DNA from: HK1 sp965215295
GTDB lineage: Bacteria > Pseudomonadota > Gammaproteobacteria > HK1
DNA length: 64,000 nucleotides
NCBI GenBank assembly: GCA_965215295.1
Contig: OZ244045.1
Location: 2,108,001-2,172,000, forward strand
Direction: 5' to 3'
In this document: positions 52,248 to 61,010 of the stretch, piece after piece
How the letters are laid out: each line of letters opens with the position of its first letter
Position numbering within the stretch: position 1 is the first letter of the stretch
The notes under the pieces: model-generated
The model's database searches: none
What the model saw: the letters and a program-made list of their open reading frames with translations, nothing else
What the model was told of the DNA's origin: nothing
Position numbers and translations under genes: made by a program

Positions 52248-52268
52248 TACCGTGTCTCCAGAATCTTT

Positions 52269-52658
52269 CTACACGCGTCGCTTCTTCGGCGCACGGCATC
52301 CGTTGTGAGGTATCGGAGTCACATCCGAAATACTGATAATCTTGAATCCCGCGTTGTTCAGTGCGCGAACAGCCGACTCCCTTCCCGGTCCGGGTCCCTT
52401 CACCATCACTTCCAGGTTCTTCAAACCGTACTCCGCCGCCGCTTCACAGGCCTTTGCAGCAGCTATCTGGGCCGCGAATGGCGTACTCTTTCGGGATCCC
52501 TTGAATCCACTCGCACCCGCGGTGGACCACGCGAGTGCATTACCCTGTCGATCGGTAATGGTGATCAACGTATTGTTGAATGAAGCGTGCACATGAGCTA
52601 CTCCGTCGCTCACCGTGCGGCGAACCCGCTTCTTCGTTCGTGCTTTCGATTTCGCCAT
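52269..52658 (-). CDS. rpsK: 30S ribosomal protein S11
   Basis: A platform protein that contacts mRNA near the E site. Signature GVAHVHASFNNTLITITDRQ and the end PHNGCRAPKKRRV. 129 residues, family length. It lies 21 bases after rpsM. Confidence 0.98.
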   Translation of the reverse strand: MAKSKARTKKRVRRTVSDGVAHVHASFNNTLITITDRQGNALAWSTAGASGFKGSRKSTPFAAQIAAAKACEAAAEYGLKNLEVMVKGPGPGRESAVRALNNAGFKIISISDVTPIPHNGCRAPKKRRV

Positions 52659-52679
52659 TGTTTCGTCGCGTCCCGAGGT

Positions 52680-53036
52680 CTATTTCCTGACGAGCCTCCG
52701 AGGCCCCTTCCTTGTACGACCGTTCGTGTGAGTCCGTTGCCCTCGTACGGGCAACCCGCGCCGATGGCGAATCCCTCGATAGCATCCGAGGTCCATCAGG
52801 CGCTTGATATTCATCAAAATGTCCCGTCGCAGGTCTCCCTCGATCATGCCCCGAGCCACCTCACTCCGCAGAGCATCAAGCTCGGCGTCCGTCAAGCTGC
52901 GAATGGCCACATCAGGCCCAACGCCGGTCCTTTCGCAAATATCCAACGCACGGGTCCGGCCGATACCGTAAATGTGCGTCAGCGCCACCCAGACATGCTT
53001 CCTGTCCGGGACATTCACGCCGGCAATTCTCGCCAT
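52680..53036 (-). CDS. rpsM: 30S ribosomal protein S13
   Basis: A head protein forming bridges to the 50S subunit and P-site tRNA. MARIAGVNVPDRKHVWVALT at the start and RHRRGLPVRGQRTHTNGRTR in the tail. 118 residues. It lies 51 bases after rpmJ. Confidence 0.98.
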   Translation of the reverse strand: MARIAGVNVPDRKHVWVALTHIYGIGRTRALDICERTGVGPDVAIRSLTDAELDALRSEVARGMIEGDLRRDILMNIKRLMDLGCYRGIRHRRGLPVRGQRTHTNGRTRKGPRRLVRK

Positions 53037-53087
53037 TGCAATCCTCTCTCTTCGTCGAACAGGAACGGGCTGGCAGATTCTTCCTTG

Positions 53088-53201
53088 TCAACCTTGCCTT
53101 TGCTTGTGCCGCGCATCCTTGCATATCACACGCACGGTCCCCTTGCGGCGGACCACCTTACAGTTCCTGCACAGTCGCTTGACAGACGCTCGCACTTTCA
53201 T
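53088..53201 (-). CDS. rpmJ: 50S ribosomal protein L36
   Basis: Only 37 residues. Reading MKVRASVKRLCRNCKVVRRK and then GTVRVICKDARHKQRQG, it has the zinc-binding C-x2-C...C-x4-H set. It lies in the gap between secY and rpsM, the normal place, 19 bases after secY. Confidence 0.96.
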   Translation of the reverse strand: MKVRASVKRLCRNCKVVRRKGTVRVICKDARHKQRQG

Positions 53202-53220
53202 GTCCAGTCACCTTCCCGTG

Positions 53221-54576
53221 TCACCGGGGAACTCCAGCGCGTCCATATCCCTTCAGATTCGCTTTCTTCAAAAGACCTTCATATTGGTGCGACATCAGGT
53301 GCGATTGCACCTGCGCCATGAAATCCATTGTCACCACGACAATGATGAGGAGGGAAGTCCCGCCGAAATAGAATGGTACATTCCAGCTCACAATCATGAA
53401 TTCCGGCAACAAGCAAACGAGCGCTATGTAGCCGGCGCCGAATACCGTCAATCTCGTCATTACTCCGTCGATATAACGCGCAGTCTGCTCTCCAGGGCGG
53501 CGTCCGGGAATAAAGGCACCGGATTTCCGCAAGTTGTCCGCCGTTTCCTTGGGGTCGAATACCAGAGCAGTGTAAAAGAAGCAGAAAAAGATGATCGCCG
53601 CCGCGTACAGCATGACGTAAATCGGTTGGCCAGGTTGCATGGTTGTCGACAGATCCCTTAGCCAAGTCATGCCTTCCGCACTTCCGAACCAGCCAGCGAG
53701 TGTACCGGGGAAGAGGATGATGCTCGATGCGAAAATCGGTGGAATGACGCCCGCCATGTTCAGCTTCAAGGGCAAGTGGCTGCTCTGGCCCGCATAAACC
53801 TTCCGTCCTACTTGGCGACGAGCGTAGTTGACCGTAATTCGTCGCTGTCCCCGTTCTATGAAAACGACAAAGCCGGTGACCGCGATGGCCAAGCCAAGCA
53901 GAACCAATACCATGATGACGTGCAGCTCACCCGTCCTCGCCAGCTCCAGGGTCCCGCCAATTGCCGACGGCAACCCCGCCACGATACCCGCGAAAATGAT
54001 GATCGATATGCCGTTGCCTATCCCGCGCTCACTCACCTGTTCGCCGAGCCACATCAGGAATATCGTTCCCGCGACCAGTGTCGTGACGGCGGTAATGCGG
54101 AAACCCCAACCCGGCTCCACGACTACCGGCAACGCCCCGGCCTGTTGTGCTTCCAGGGCGATGGCAACCCCGAGCGACTGGAACATCGCCAGTGCGACGG
54201 TGCCATATCGAGTATATCGGGTTATCTTCCGGCGTCCCGCTTCACCTTCCTTCCGAAGCTCCTTCAGCCGCGGATCGACATGTGTCAGCAACTGCATGAT
54301 GATGGAGGCGGAAATATACGGCATGATGCCGATCGCAAAGATGGAGAACCGTTCCAGCGCACCTCCGGAAAACATGTTGAACATGTCGAGGATGGTTCCC
54401 CTTTGCTGGTCGAACAGTATCTCGAGCGCAACCGGGTCGATCCCCGGCACCGGGATGAACGTGCCGATTCTGAAGACGACAAGGGCACCAAGCACGAACA
54501 GCAAGCGTTGCTTGAGCTCGACCGACGTCCCACCACCGCCAGCGGGGGCACGGACCTCTGGATTACGCTTCGCCAT
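53221..54576 (-). CDS. secY: Protein translocase subunit SecY
   Basis: The channel of the Sec translocon with ten membrane helices. Signatures include FRIGTFIPVPGIDP, the plug-adjacent MFSGGALERFSIFAIGIMPY, and FVVFIERGQRRITVNYARRQ before helix 6. 451 residues, with a short Gly-rich N terminus. It begins six bases after rplO. Confidence 0.98.
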   Translation of the reverse strand: MAKRNPEVRAPAGGGGTSVELKQRLLFVLGALVVFRIGTFIPVPGIDPVALEILFDQQRGTILDMFNMFSGGALERFSIFAIGIMPYISASIIMQLLTHVDPRLKELRKEGEAGRRKITRYTRYGTVALAMFQSLGVAIALEAQQAGALPVVVEPGWGFRITAVTTLVAGTIFLMWLGEQVSERGIGNGISIIIFAGIVAGLPSAIGGTLELARTGELHVIMVLVLLGLAIAVTGFVVFIERGQRRITVNYARRQVGRKVYAGQSSHLPLKLNMAGVIPPIFASSIILFPGTLAGWFGSAEGMTWLRDLSTTMQPGQPIYVMLYAAAIIFFCFFYTALVFDPKETADNLRKSGAFIPGRRPGEQTARYIDGVMTRLTVFGAGYIALVCLLPEFMIVSWNVPFYFGGTSLLIIVVVTMDFMAQVQSHLMSHQYEGLLKKANLKGYGRAGVPR

Positions 54577-54582
54577 GTCCGA

Positions 54583-55017
54583 TCAATCCTCGACTCGCCC
54601 GCCCGCGGCTCCGATCGAGGCGCGGGCACCCTTCGTGAGGGGTATCCCCGACACCTCATATCCCCGATCCAGCCGACCTTCCCCGAATATCTTGACGTAC
54701 TTCACATTCCTTCCGATCACACCAGCCGCGCGCAAGGAATCCAGAGACACGATCGTACCCTCAAGTCGTTCAAGTGCATCAACACGGACCCCGGCCCGCA
54801 GAAGCGACTTCCGCGAGGAAAATCCGAACTTGGGCAGCCTGCGCTGCAGCGGCATCTGACCGCCTTCGAATCCCCTGCGCACCCCTCCTCCGGCTCTGGA
54901 GTTCTGGCCCTTGTGACCACGTCCGCCAGTCTTGCCGAGACCCGACGCGACGCCTCGACCGCGGCGTCTCCTGCCACGTTTTGCGCCAACACCCGGACCG
55001 ATGTCATTCAACCGCAC
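54583..55017 (-). CDS. rplO: 50S ribosomal protein L15
   Basis: A late-assembly protein of the large subunit. RLNDIGPGVGAKRG at the start, then GSGLGKTGGRGHKGQ-type motif and GGVRRGFEGGQMPLQRRLPK. The GTG at 55017 is chosen because it directly follows the rpmD stop, has GAGGAGT before it, and gives the E. coli length of 144 residues. An in-frame ATG upstream would lie inside rpmD. Confidence 0.96.
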   Translation of the reverse strand: MRLNDIGPGVGAKRGRRRRGRGVASGLGKTGGRGHKGQNSRAGGGVRRGFEGGQMPLQRRLPKFGFSSRKSLLRAGVRVDALERLEGTIVSLDSLRAAGVIGRNVKYVKIFGEGRLDRGYEVSGIPLTKGARASIGAAGGRVED

Positions 55018-55018
55018 T

Positions 55019-55216
55019 TCAGGACTCCTCAACTTCAAGGAGATAGGACACCTTGCCAATCATGCCTCGAGTGCAGGGTGTGTCCTCGACCTCGACACTA
55101 TGGCGAATCCTTCTGAGCCCAAGACCCCGCACACATGCGCGATGACTCTCCAGACGGCCATTGACACTCTTCTTGAGTGTAACCTTCAGCCGCCCTCTCG
55201 CTTTGTCGGTATTCAT
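55019..55216 (-). CDS. rpmD: 50S ribosomal protein L30
   Basis: A 65-residue protein near the elongation-factor site of the large subunit, absent in some bacteria. The core CVRGLGLRRIRHSVEVEDTP and GMIGKVSYLLEVEES fit the family. The ATG at 55216 follows a GAGG site inside the rpsE end; an adjacent GTG is the alternative. Confidence 0.96.
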   Translation of the reverse strand: MNTDKARGRLKVTLKKSVNGRLESHRACVRGLGLRRIRHSVEVEDTPCTRGMIGKVSYLLEVEES

Positions 55217-55219
55217 CAC

Positions 55220-55726
55220 TCAACCTCGAAGTGTCTTGACGTCCATCCCGCGCTTCGCCGCTATCTGGTCAGCCGACCGCATCTTCTCCAATCCGCCGAT
55301 AGTCGCACGAATCACGTTGATCGGATTGTTCGACCCGATACACTTCGCCAGTACATCCTTCACACCAAGCACCTCGAATACCGCACGCATCGGCCCGCCC
55401 GCGATGATTCCCGTCCCTTCCGATGCGGGCTGCATGTAAACACGGGCGGCACCGTGACGGGCCATCACCGGATATTGCAGTGTATTTCCCTTCAACGGGA
55501 TACTGACCAAACTACGACGTGCGCTTTGCATCGCCTTCTGGATAGCGGCGGGCACTTCCCGCGCCTTTCCACGCCCCATCCCTACACGGCCCTTTCCGTC
55601 GCCAACTACCGTCAGTGCCGTAAAGCCGAACAACCGTCCTCCCTTCACGACCTTCGCGACACGGTTGATCGTCACCAGCTTTTCAAGCAGATCATCTTCG
55701 GTCAAGGAATTCTGATAACCCGCCAT
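55220..55726 (-). CDS. rpsE: 30S ribosomal protein S5
   Basis: It supports translational accuracy and mRNA unwinding at the entry channel. The N-terminal double-stranded RNA-binding domain includes VVKGGRLFGFTALTVVGDGK. The C-terminal domain has NVIRATIGGLEKM. 168 residues. It lies 52 bases after rplR and three before rpmD. Confidence 0.98.
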   Translation of the reverse strand: MAGYQNSLTEDDLLEKLVTINRVAKVVKGGRLFGFTALTVVGDGKGRVGMGRGKAREVPAAIQKAMQSARRSLVSIPLKGNTLQYPVMARHGAARVYMQPASEGTGIIAGGPMRAVFEVLGVKDVLAKCIGSNNPINVIRATIGGLEKMRSADQIAAKRGMDVKTLRG

Positions 55727-55778
55727 CGTCTACAGCTCCCGAATCATCTGTGTTGGTATAGGAAACTTTCGCAATGCG

Positions 55779-56138
55779 TCAGAATTGAAGGCCCGCCGCC
55801 CTGGCGGCATCGGCCAGTGCCTTCACCCGGCCATGGTACTTGAACCCGGACCGATCGAAGGCGACGCGCTCGATGCCTGCAAGCATCGCCCGCTCCGCAA
55901 TGACTCGTCCAACAACCGAAGCCGCAGCTCGATTTCCTCCATATCCTGCTTCGCTGCGAACCGTCTGTTCCACTGTCGAGGCACTCGCTACCGTATTTTC
56001 CCCGTCGGACGAAAGTACCTGAACATAAATGTGGCGCGGCGTACGATGTACGCACATCCTGGGTACTCCCAGTCCCTGGATGTGCTTCCGCGTCCGTTTC
56101 GCCCGCTTGATACGGGCCGATTTCCTGTCTCTGGCCAT
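55779..56138 (-). CDS. rplR: 50S ribosomal protein L18
   Basis: It binds 5S rRNA with L5 and L25. The basic start MARDRKSARIKRAKRTRKHI and the end FDRSGFKYHGRVKALADAAR are typical. 119 residues. It starts four bases after rplF. Confidence 0.98.
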   Translation of the reverse strand: MARDRKSARIKRAKRTRKHIQGLGVPRMCVHRTPRHIYVQVLSSDGENTVASASTVEQTVRSEAGYGGNRAAASVVGRVIAERAMLAGIERVAFDRSGFKYHGRVKALADAARAAGLQF

Positions 56139-56142
56139 GTCT

Positions 56143-56679
56143 CTACTGCTTCTTCTTCGCTTCCTTTCTCGCGACTACCTCTCCGGCATACCTCACACCC
56201 TTGCCCTTGTATGGTTCGGGTGGCCTGTAAGCCCTTATGTCGGATGCCGTCTGCCCCACTCGTTGCTTGTCCATGCCCCGTATCACAATCCGCGTCTGAC
56301 TCGGTGTCTCGATACGAACGTCCGTCGGACACTTGAATTCAATCGGATGAGAGAACCCCAGCGACAGATGCAATACATCACCCTGCATCTGTGCCCGATA
56401 CCCTATGCCTGAAAGCTGCAACTCCTTTTCAAAGCCCTGTTTCACTCCGGTCACCATGTTGGCAATCAGTGACCTCGCGGTACCCGCCTGTGCGACCGCA
56501 TTCCCCATGCCATCCTTGGGTGAACACTCGACGGAATCGGCCGCACACCTTACATCTACAGAAGGATGGATCCGCATTTCCAACGTGCCATTCGGACCGT
56601 TTACCGACACCCGTCCCTTGTCAACGGATACCTTGACCTCCGCCGGGACATCGATCGGCATCTTTGCAATTCTCGACAT
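56143..56679 (-). CDS. rplF: 50S ribosomal protein L6
   Basis: It sits at the base of the factor-binding stalk. MSRIAKMPIDVPAEVKVSVD starts the first of two similar domains. The C-terminal signature is AYRPPEPYKGKGVRYAGEVV. The ATG at 56679 gives 178 residues; a frame extends upstream without family similarity. Confidence 0.97.
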   Translation of the reverse strand: MSRIAKMPIDVPAEVKVSVDKGRVSVNGPNGTLEMRIHPSVDVRCAADSVECSPKDGMGNAVAQAGTARSLIANMVTGVKQGFEKELQLSGIGYRAQMQGDVLHLSLGFSHPIEFKCPTDVRIETPSQTRIVIRGMDKQRVGQTASDIRAYRPPEPYKGKGVRYAGEVVARKEAKKKQ

Positions 56680-56696
56680 ATCGACATCCTCAAGGA

Positions 56697-57092
56697 CTAC
56701 GCGACTACGCACACGACCTCGCCACCATGACCTGCGGACCGAGCTTCGTGATCCGTCATCAGCCCTTTCGGAGTGGAAATAATGGCCACACCCAGCCCAT
56801 CCATCACTCGTGGAAGATCGTCCTTGCGCTTGTATACTCTCAGCCCAGGTCGACTGACACGTTTCAAGAGGGCTATGACCGGTTTGCCTTCAAAGTATTT
56901 CAGCACAACCACCAGATGAGAGGTGCTCTCCAGTTCTTCGACCGAGTAGTCGCGAATATAGCCTTGCTCTTTCAACAAACGGGCAATGGCCACCTTCTGT
57001 TTCGACAAAGGCATGGCCACCCGGGTCTTTCCTGCCCGTTGCCCGTTGCGGATTCGTGTCAACATGTCCGAAACCGGATCCTGCATGGTCAT
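56697..57092 (-). CDS. rpsH: 30S ribosomal protein S8
   Basis: A primary 16S rRNA binder; in E. coli it represses the spc operon by binding mRNA at rplE. MTMQDPVSDMLTRIRNGQRA and the C-terminal STPKGLMTDHEARSAGHGGE identify it. 131 residues. It lies 30 bases after rpsN. Confidence 0.98.
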   Translation of the reverse strand: MTMQDPVSDMLTRIRNGQRAGKTRVAMPLSKQKVAIARLLKEQGYIRDYSVEELESTSHLVVVLKYFEGKPVIALLKRVSRPGLRVYKRKDDLPRVMDGLGVAIISTPKGLMTDHEARSAGHGGEVVCVVA

Positions 57093-57122
57093 TGTGTCGC
57101 CGCTCCGCCGAAAATCCAGTTT

Positions 57123-57428
57123 CTACCAGCTTGCCTTGACCAATCCGGGGACATCCCCGGACATCGCGGCCTCACGCAGCTTGTTCCTGCCGAGGCCGAA
57201 TTTACGGTAGTATGCATGAGGTCGACCGGTCAGACGGCATCGGTTCTGTACGCGAACGGGAGACGAGTTTCTCGGCAGTGCGTTCAGCATCATCTGCGCA
57301 TTTTCGCGTTCTTCATACGTCGCATTCACGTTTTTGATGATCTCTTTGAGAGATTTGCGCTTCTCGGCAAATCTGGCAATCAACCGGCGCCTCTTCTCTT
57401 CCCGATTCACCACCGAACGTTTCGCCAT
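57123..57428 (-). CDS. rpsN: 30S ribosomal protein S14 (long, zinc-free form)
   Basis: A head protein with 101 residues and only one cysteine, so it is the C-minus form without a zinc site. The end NRCRLTGRPHAYYRKFGLGR is the family signature. It lies 21 bases after rplE. Confidence 0.98.
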   Translation of the reverse strand: MAKRSVVNREEKRRRLIARFAEKRKSLKEIIKNVNATYEERENAQMMLNALPRNSSPVRVQNRCRLTGRPHAYYRKFGLGRNKLREAAMSGDVPGLVKASW

Positions 57429-57449
57429 TTCCCCGATCCCTCTATCCCG

Positions 57450-57992
57450 TCAGTTCTGTCGGAATGGAAAATCAAGTCCACTCAACAAGGCAAATGCTTC
57501 CGCATCCGTAGACGCGGACGTCGTAATTGCGATGTCCAGTCCTCTTATCGCATCAACCTGGTCATAGTCGATCTCCGGAAATACTATCTGCTCTCTGATT
57601 CCGAGATTGAAATTCCCCCTTCCATCGAAACCTCTCGGACTGAGTCCCCGGAAATCCCGGATTCTGGGCATCGCAATGTTGATCAGCCGGTCCAGGAATT
57701 CGTACATTCGACTTCTTCGAAGGGTTACTTTGCAACCAATCGGCCAACCTTCCCGTATCTTGAATCCAGCAACAGATTTCCTCGCAAACGTCACTATCGG
57801 CTTCTGACCAGATATGAGTCGCATGTCATTCATGGCACTGTCGAGAACCTTCTTGTCCCCTACCGCCTCTCCGACACCCATGTTCAATGTAATCTTCACG
57901 ATCCCTGGCACCTGCATGGCGCTCGCGTAACCGAACTGTTCTGCCAATGCTTTCGCGATTTTGGCATTGTACAACTCTCGAAGTCGCGCCAT
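57450..57992 (-). CDS. rplE: 50S ribosomal protein L5
   Basis: It binds 5S rRNA and contacts P-site tRNA and S13. MQVPGIVKITLNMGVGEAVG near the start and RDFRGLSPRGFDGRGNFNLG are diagnostic. 180 residues. It lies 46 bases after rplX. Confidence 0.98.
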   Translation of the reverse strand: MARLRELYNAKIAKALAEQFGYASAMQVPGIVKITLNMGVGEAVGDKKVLDSAMNDMRLISGQKPIVTFARKSVAGFKIREGWPIGCKVTLRRSRMYEFLDRLINIAMPRIRDFRGLSPRGFDGRGNFNLGIREQIVFPEIDYDQVDAIRGLDIAITTSASTDAEAFALLSGLDFPFRQN

Positions 57993-58038
57993 TTCACTGC
58001 TACCTGTAGATTACATCCGTCATCCGTTGTTCGTATCT

Positions 58039-58365
58039 TCAGATATCCACAACTTCTCCGGTAGATCTGAACATGCGAACTTTTCGCCCATCTTCCATCT
58101 TCCGAATGCCGACCCGATCACCTCGAAGCGTTACTGGATTGAACAGTGCAATGTTTGAAATATGAATCGACATCTCCTGCTCGATTATTCCACCCTTTGT
58201 TCCCTTCTGCGGATTGGGCTTCGTGTGCCGCTTCGCCACGTTGACACCTTCCACGACAACTCGATTTTTTTCAACATCAACCGACAATACCCTGCCTCTC
58301 TGCCCGCGGCTTCGGCCGGTGCGGACGACCACCTCGTCCCCTTTCCTTATTTTGCGAATGGCCAT
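58039..58365 (-). CDS. rplX: 50S ribosomal protein L24
   Basis: An assembly initiator that binds the 5' end of 23S rRNA. The KOW motif IRKGDEVVVRTGRSRGQRGR opens the protein, and NVAKRHTKPNPQKGTKGGII follows. 108 residues. It starts four bases after rplN. Confidence 0.98.
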   Translation of the reverse strand: MAIRKIRKGDEVVVRTGRSRGQRGRVLSVDVEKNRVVVEGVNVAKRHTKPNPQKGTKGGIIEQEMSIHISNIALFNPVTLRGDRVGIRKMEDGRKVRMFRSTGEVVDI

Positions 58366-58369
58366 GACG

Positions 58370-58738
58370 CTACAGTACCTCTGGTGCCAATGACACTATT
58401 TTCATGAATCGCTCACGCCGCAACTCGCGAGTCACCGGACCGAATATGCGTGTACCAATAGGTTGCAATTGATTGGTCAGCAATACCGCTGCATTACGAT
58501 CGAATCTGACAAGAGAACCGTCAGCGCGGCGCACACCCTTCTTCGTACGCACAACCACCGCATCGTACATCTCTCCTTTCCTGACCTTCCCCCGAGGAAT
58601 CGCTTCCTTGACCGTCACTTTGACTATGTCGCCAATGTGGGCGTACCTGCGCTTCGAGCCTCCAAGCACCTTGATGCACATCAGACGTCGGGCGCCGCTG
58701 TTGTCCGCCGCATCCAGTATTGATTGCATCTGTATCAT
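58370..58738 (-). CDS. rplN: 50S ribosomal protein L14
   Basis: It forms bridges to the small subunit. MIQMQSILDAADNSGARRLM is the family start, and GTRIFGPVTRELRRERFMKI the end. 122 residues. It lies 39 bases after rpsQ. Confidence 0.98.
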   Translation of the reverse strand: MIQMQSILDAADNSGARRLMCIKVLGGSKRRYAHIGDIVKVTVKEAIPRGKVRKGEMYDAVVVRTKKGVRRADGSLVRFDRNAAVLLTNQLQPIGTRIFGPVTRELRRERFMKIVSLAPEVL

Positions 58739-58777
58739 CTGCTGGCCCCAATCGGCATCGAAATACCGTGCTATGTA

Positions 58778-59068
58778 CTATTTCGCCAGCGAGACGATGC
58801 GATGCACTCGCCAAGCCTTCGTCCGGGACATGGGTCGACACTGTACGATTGAGACAGTATCTCCCGTCTTGCACTCCCCCGTCTCGTCGTGCGCATGTAT
58901 TCGGGTCGAACGGCGAATGTATTTCTTGTAAAGAGGATGCTTTACACGTCGCTCGACCAGCACGGTCACGGTCTTGTCCATTTTGTCGCTGACCACCCGC
59001 CCGACAAGTGGCCGGGTAGTCATCTTCGCATCGCCCGAATCGGGATTCTGCGCGTTCGCTTGACTCAT
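58778..59068 (-). CDS. rpsQ: 30S ribosomal protein S17
   Basis: A primary 16S rRNA-binding protein. The OB-fold core is LVGRVVSDKMDKTVTVLVER, with YKKYIRRSTRIHAHDE after it. At 96 residues it has about 15 more N-terminal residues than E. coli; the start at 59068 is kept because it overlaps the rpmC stop by four bases. Confidence 0.96.
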   Translation of the reverse strand: MSQANAQNPDSGDAKMTTRPLVGRVVSDKMDKTVTVLVERRVKHPLYKKYIRRSTRIHAHDETGECKTGDTVSIVQCRPMSRTKAWRVHRIVSLAK

Positions 59069-59256
59069 GTCCGCTTCCGCTCCGTCAGAACCGTCTTCAA
59101 TCTGGCTATGTCACGACGCTGCGACCTGAGCTGATTCGGTCGCAACAGTTGTCCGATGCCCTTTTGCATGCGCAAGTTGAAGACCGCACGCTGCAACTCC
59201 AACAGCTCGCCGCGAAGCTCATCGTCGCTCTTCGCCCTCAGATCCTGCACCTTCAT
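59065..59256 (-). CDS. rpmC: 50S ribosomal protein L29
   Basis: A small coiled protein at the exit tunnel near the trigger factor and SRP docking site. LRAKSDDELRGELLELQRAV and NQLRSQRRDIARLKTVLTER. 63 residues. It overlaps rplP by one base and rpsQ by four. Confidence 0.98.
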   Translation of the reverse strand: MKVQDLRAKSDDELRGELLELQRAVFNLRMQKGIGQLLRPNQLRSQRRDIARLKTVLTERKRT

Positions 59257-59669
59257 CAGATCGCCGTCCGAGTCACAAATGTCGTCTGCACGGGCAACTT
59301 TGCAGAAGCGAGCCGAAACGCCTCACGGGCCAGCTCTTCGTCAACGCCCTGCATCTCGTACAGCATCCTGCCCGGCTGGACACGTGTCACCCAGTATTCC
59401 ACGTTACCCTTGCCCTTGCCTTGGCGAACCTCAAGCGGCTTCTTGGTAATGGGCTTGTCAGGGAAAATTCGTATCCAGATCTTCGCTCCCCGCTTTACCT
59501 TCCGCGTAATCGCGCGTCGTGCAGCCTCGATCTGCCTGGCGGTAATCCTTCCTCGAGTCACGGCCTTCATTCCATACTCGCCGAAACTCACACGATTCCC
59601 GGTTGTGGCCAACCCCCGATTTCGGCCCTTTTGTTGCTTGCGGTACTTGGTCCTCTTTGGCTGCATCAT
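59256..59669 (-). CDS. rplP: 50S ribosomal protein L16
   Basis: It helps shape the A-site region of the large subunit. MMQPKRTKYRKQQKGRNRGL at the start and GRMLYEMQGVDEELAREAFR near the end. 137 residues. It lies 15 bases after rpsC. Confidence 0.98.
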   Translation of the reverse strand: MMQPKRTKYRKQQKGRNRGLATTGNRVSFGEYGMKAVTRGRITARQIEAARRAITRKVKRGAKIWIRIFPDKPITKKPLEVRQGKGKGNVEYWVTRVQPGRMLYEMQGVDEELAREAFRLASAKLPVQTTFVTRTAI

Positions 59670-59684
59670 CGTGAGCAGACTCCC

Positions 59685-60359
59685 TTACGCAGTCGCGGCG
59701 GCGGACTGTGTTCCCTTGCCCGTATCACGAGAGCCAAGAATCTCTCCCTTGAAAATCCACGTCTTGACCCCGATGACACCGTAGGTCGTCCGAGCTTCCG
59801 CAAAGCCGTAGTCGATGTCAGCGCGCAACGTATGCAGTGGAACACGTCCCTCCCTGTGCCACTCCGACCGCGCAATCTCCGCACCGTTCAAGCGACCGGA
59901 AACCCTCACCTTGATACCCTCGGCGCCCAGTCTCATTGCGTTGGTCACGGCACGACGCATTGCACGCCGGAACATGATGCGTCGCTCGAGTTGATTGGCG
60001 ACGCTCTCGGCGACCAGGTACGCATCAAGCTCGGGTCTTCTGATTTCCTCGACGGTGATATTGACCGGAATGCGCATCATGTGGGAAATCTGCGTCCGCA
60101 AGGCCCCGATATCTTCACCCTTCTTGCCGATTACAATACCCGGCCGTGCGGTATGAATGACTATGTGTGCGTTCTTGGCAGGTCGTTCGATATGGATACG
60201 ACTGACGGACGCATGGCTCAGCTTCTTGCGGATGAGGTCACGCACGGCGATATCGGTATTCAGGTTGTCCGCATACTCGCCCCGCTCCGCATACCAGGTC
60301 GACGACCAATCCTTCACGATTCCGAGCCGAATTCCGACAGGGTGTACTTTCTGGCCCAT
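59685..60359 (-). CDS. rpsC: 30S ribosomal protein S3
   Basis: It lines the mRNA entry tunnel. The N-terminal KH domain has HIVIHTARPGIVIGKKGEDI. The C-terminal domain has RADIDYGFAEARTTYGVIGV. The ATG at 60359 opens the canonical MGQKVHPVGIRLGIVKDW, five bases after rplV, giving 224 residues; an ATG and a GTG just upstream lie within the rplV stop region. Confidence 0.97.
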   Translation of the reverse strand: MGQKVHPVGIRLGIVKDWSSTWYAERGEYADNLNTDIAVRDLIRKKLSHASVSRIHIERPAKNAHIVIHTARPGIVIGKKGEDIGALRTQISHMMRIPVNITVEEIRRPELDAYLVAESVANQLERRIMFRRAMRRAVTNAMRLGAEGIKVRVSGRLNGAEIARSEWHREGRVPLHTLRADIDYGFAEARTTYGVIGVKTWIFKGEILGSRDTGKGTQSAAATA

Positions 60360-60364
60360 TCCCA

Positions 60365-60703
60365 TCACCCCCGCTGGTCGGTTACGGTCAACGTGATGTG
60401 ACTCGTACGCTTGGTGATCCTGCCGACCCTCCCGCGGGCGCGGGCGCGGTGCCGGCGAAAAGTCGGCCCCTGGTCGACATGAGCGACCCCAACCCTCAAT
60501 TCATCGATGTCCGCACCCTCATTGTGTTCCGCATTCGCTATCGCCGACTCGAGCACTTTCTTCAAGACCGATGCGGCCTTGGGCTTGCCGAACGTCAGAA
60601 CCTCGATTGCCCGTTCCACCGGCATGCCTCGAAGTTGGTCGGCAACGAGTCGAGCCTTCTGCGGAGACACGCGCGCACGTCGCAATGTCGCTGAGACCAT
60701 CAT
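60365..60703 (-). CDS. rplV: 50S ribosomal protein L22
   Basis: Its beta-hairpin lines the exit tunnel. RARVSPQKARLVADQLRGMP and the hairpin-bearing end RVGRITKRTSHITLTVTDQR. 112 residues. It lies 20 bases after rpsS. Confidence 0.98.
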   Translation of the reverse strand: MMVSATLRRARVSPQKARLVADQLRGMPVERAIEVLTFGKPKAASVLKKVLESAIANAEHNEGADIDELRVGVAHVDQGPTFRRHRARARGRVGRITKRTSHITLTVTDQRG

Positions 60704-60723
60704 TCACATCGGCTCCCGTTGCC

Positions 60724-60999
60724 CTACTTCTTCGCCTTCCGATCGGCCGCATGACCCCGGAACGTACGAGTCGGAGCAAACTCGCCGAGCTTGTGCCCCA
60801 CCATGTTCTCCGTAACCAGCACGGGAACGTGTTGCCTGCCGTTGTGGATCGCGATCGTCAGTCCAATCATGTCCGGGACGACCATCGACCGTCGAGACCA
60901 GGTGCGGATGGGCCGCCTGCTGCCCGCCGCCCGAGTCGCCTCGACCTTGCGAAGAAGGTGATTGTCGACAAACGGACCTTTCTTGATCGAACGTGGCAC
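60724..60999 (-). CDS. rpsS: 30S ribosomal protein S19
   Basis: A head protein near the A-site tRNA. PRSIKKGPFVDNHLLRKVEA and GHKLGEFAPTRTFRGHAADR. The GTG at 60999, with GAGGTGG before it, gives the family length of 91; an in-frame ATG upstream lies inside rplB. Confidence 0.97.
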   Translation of the reverse strand: MPRSIKKGPFVDNHLLRKVEATRAAGSRRPIRTWSRRSMVVPDMIGLTIAIHNGRQHVPVLVTENMVGHKLGEFAPTRTFRGHAADRKAKK

Positions 61000-61010
61000 A
61001 GTACCACCTC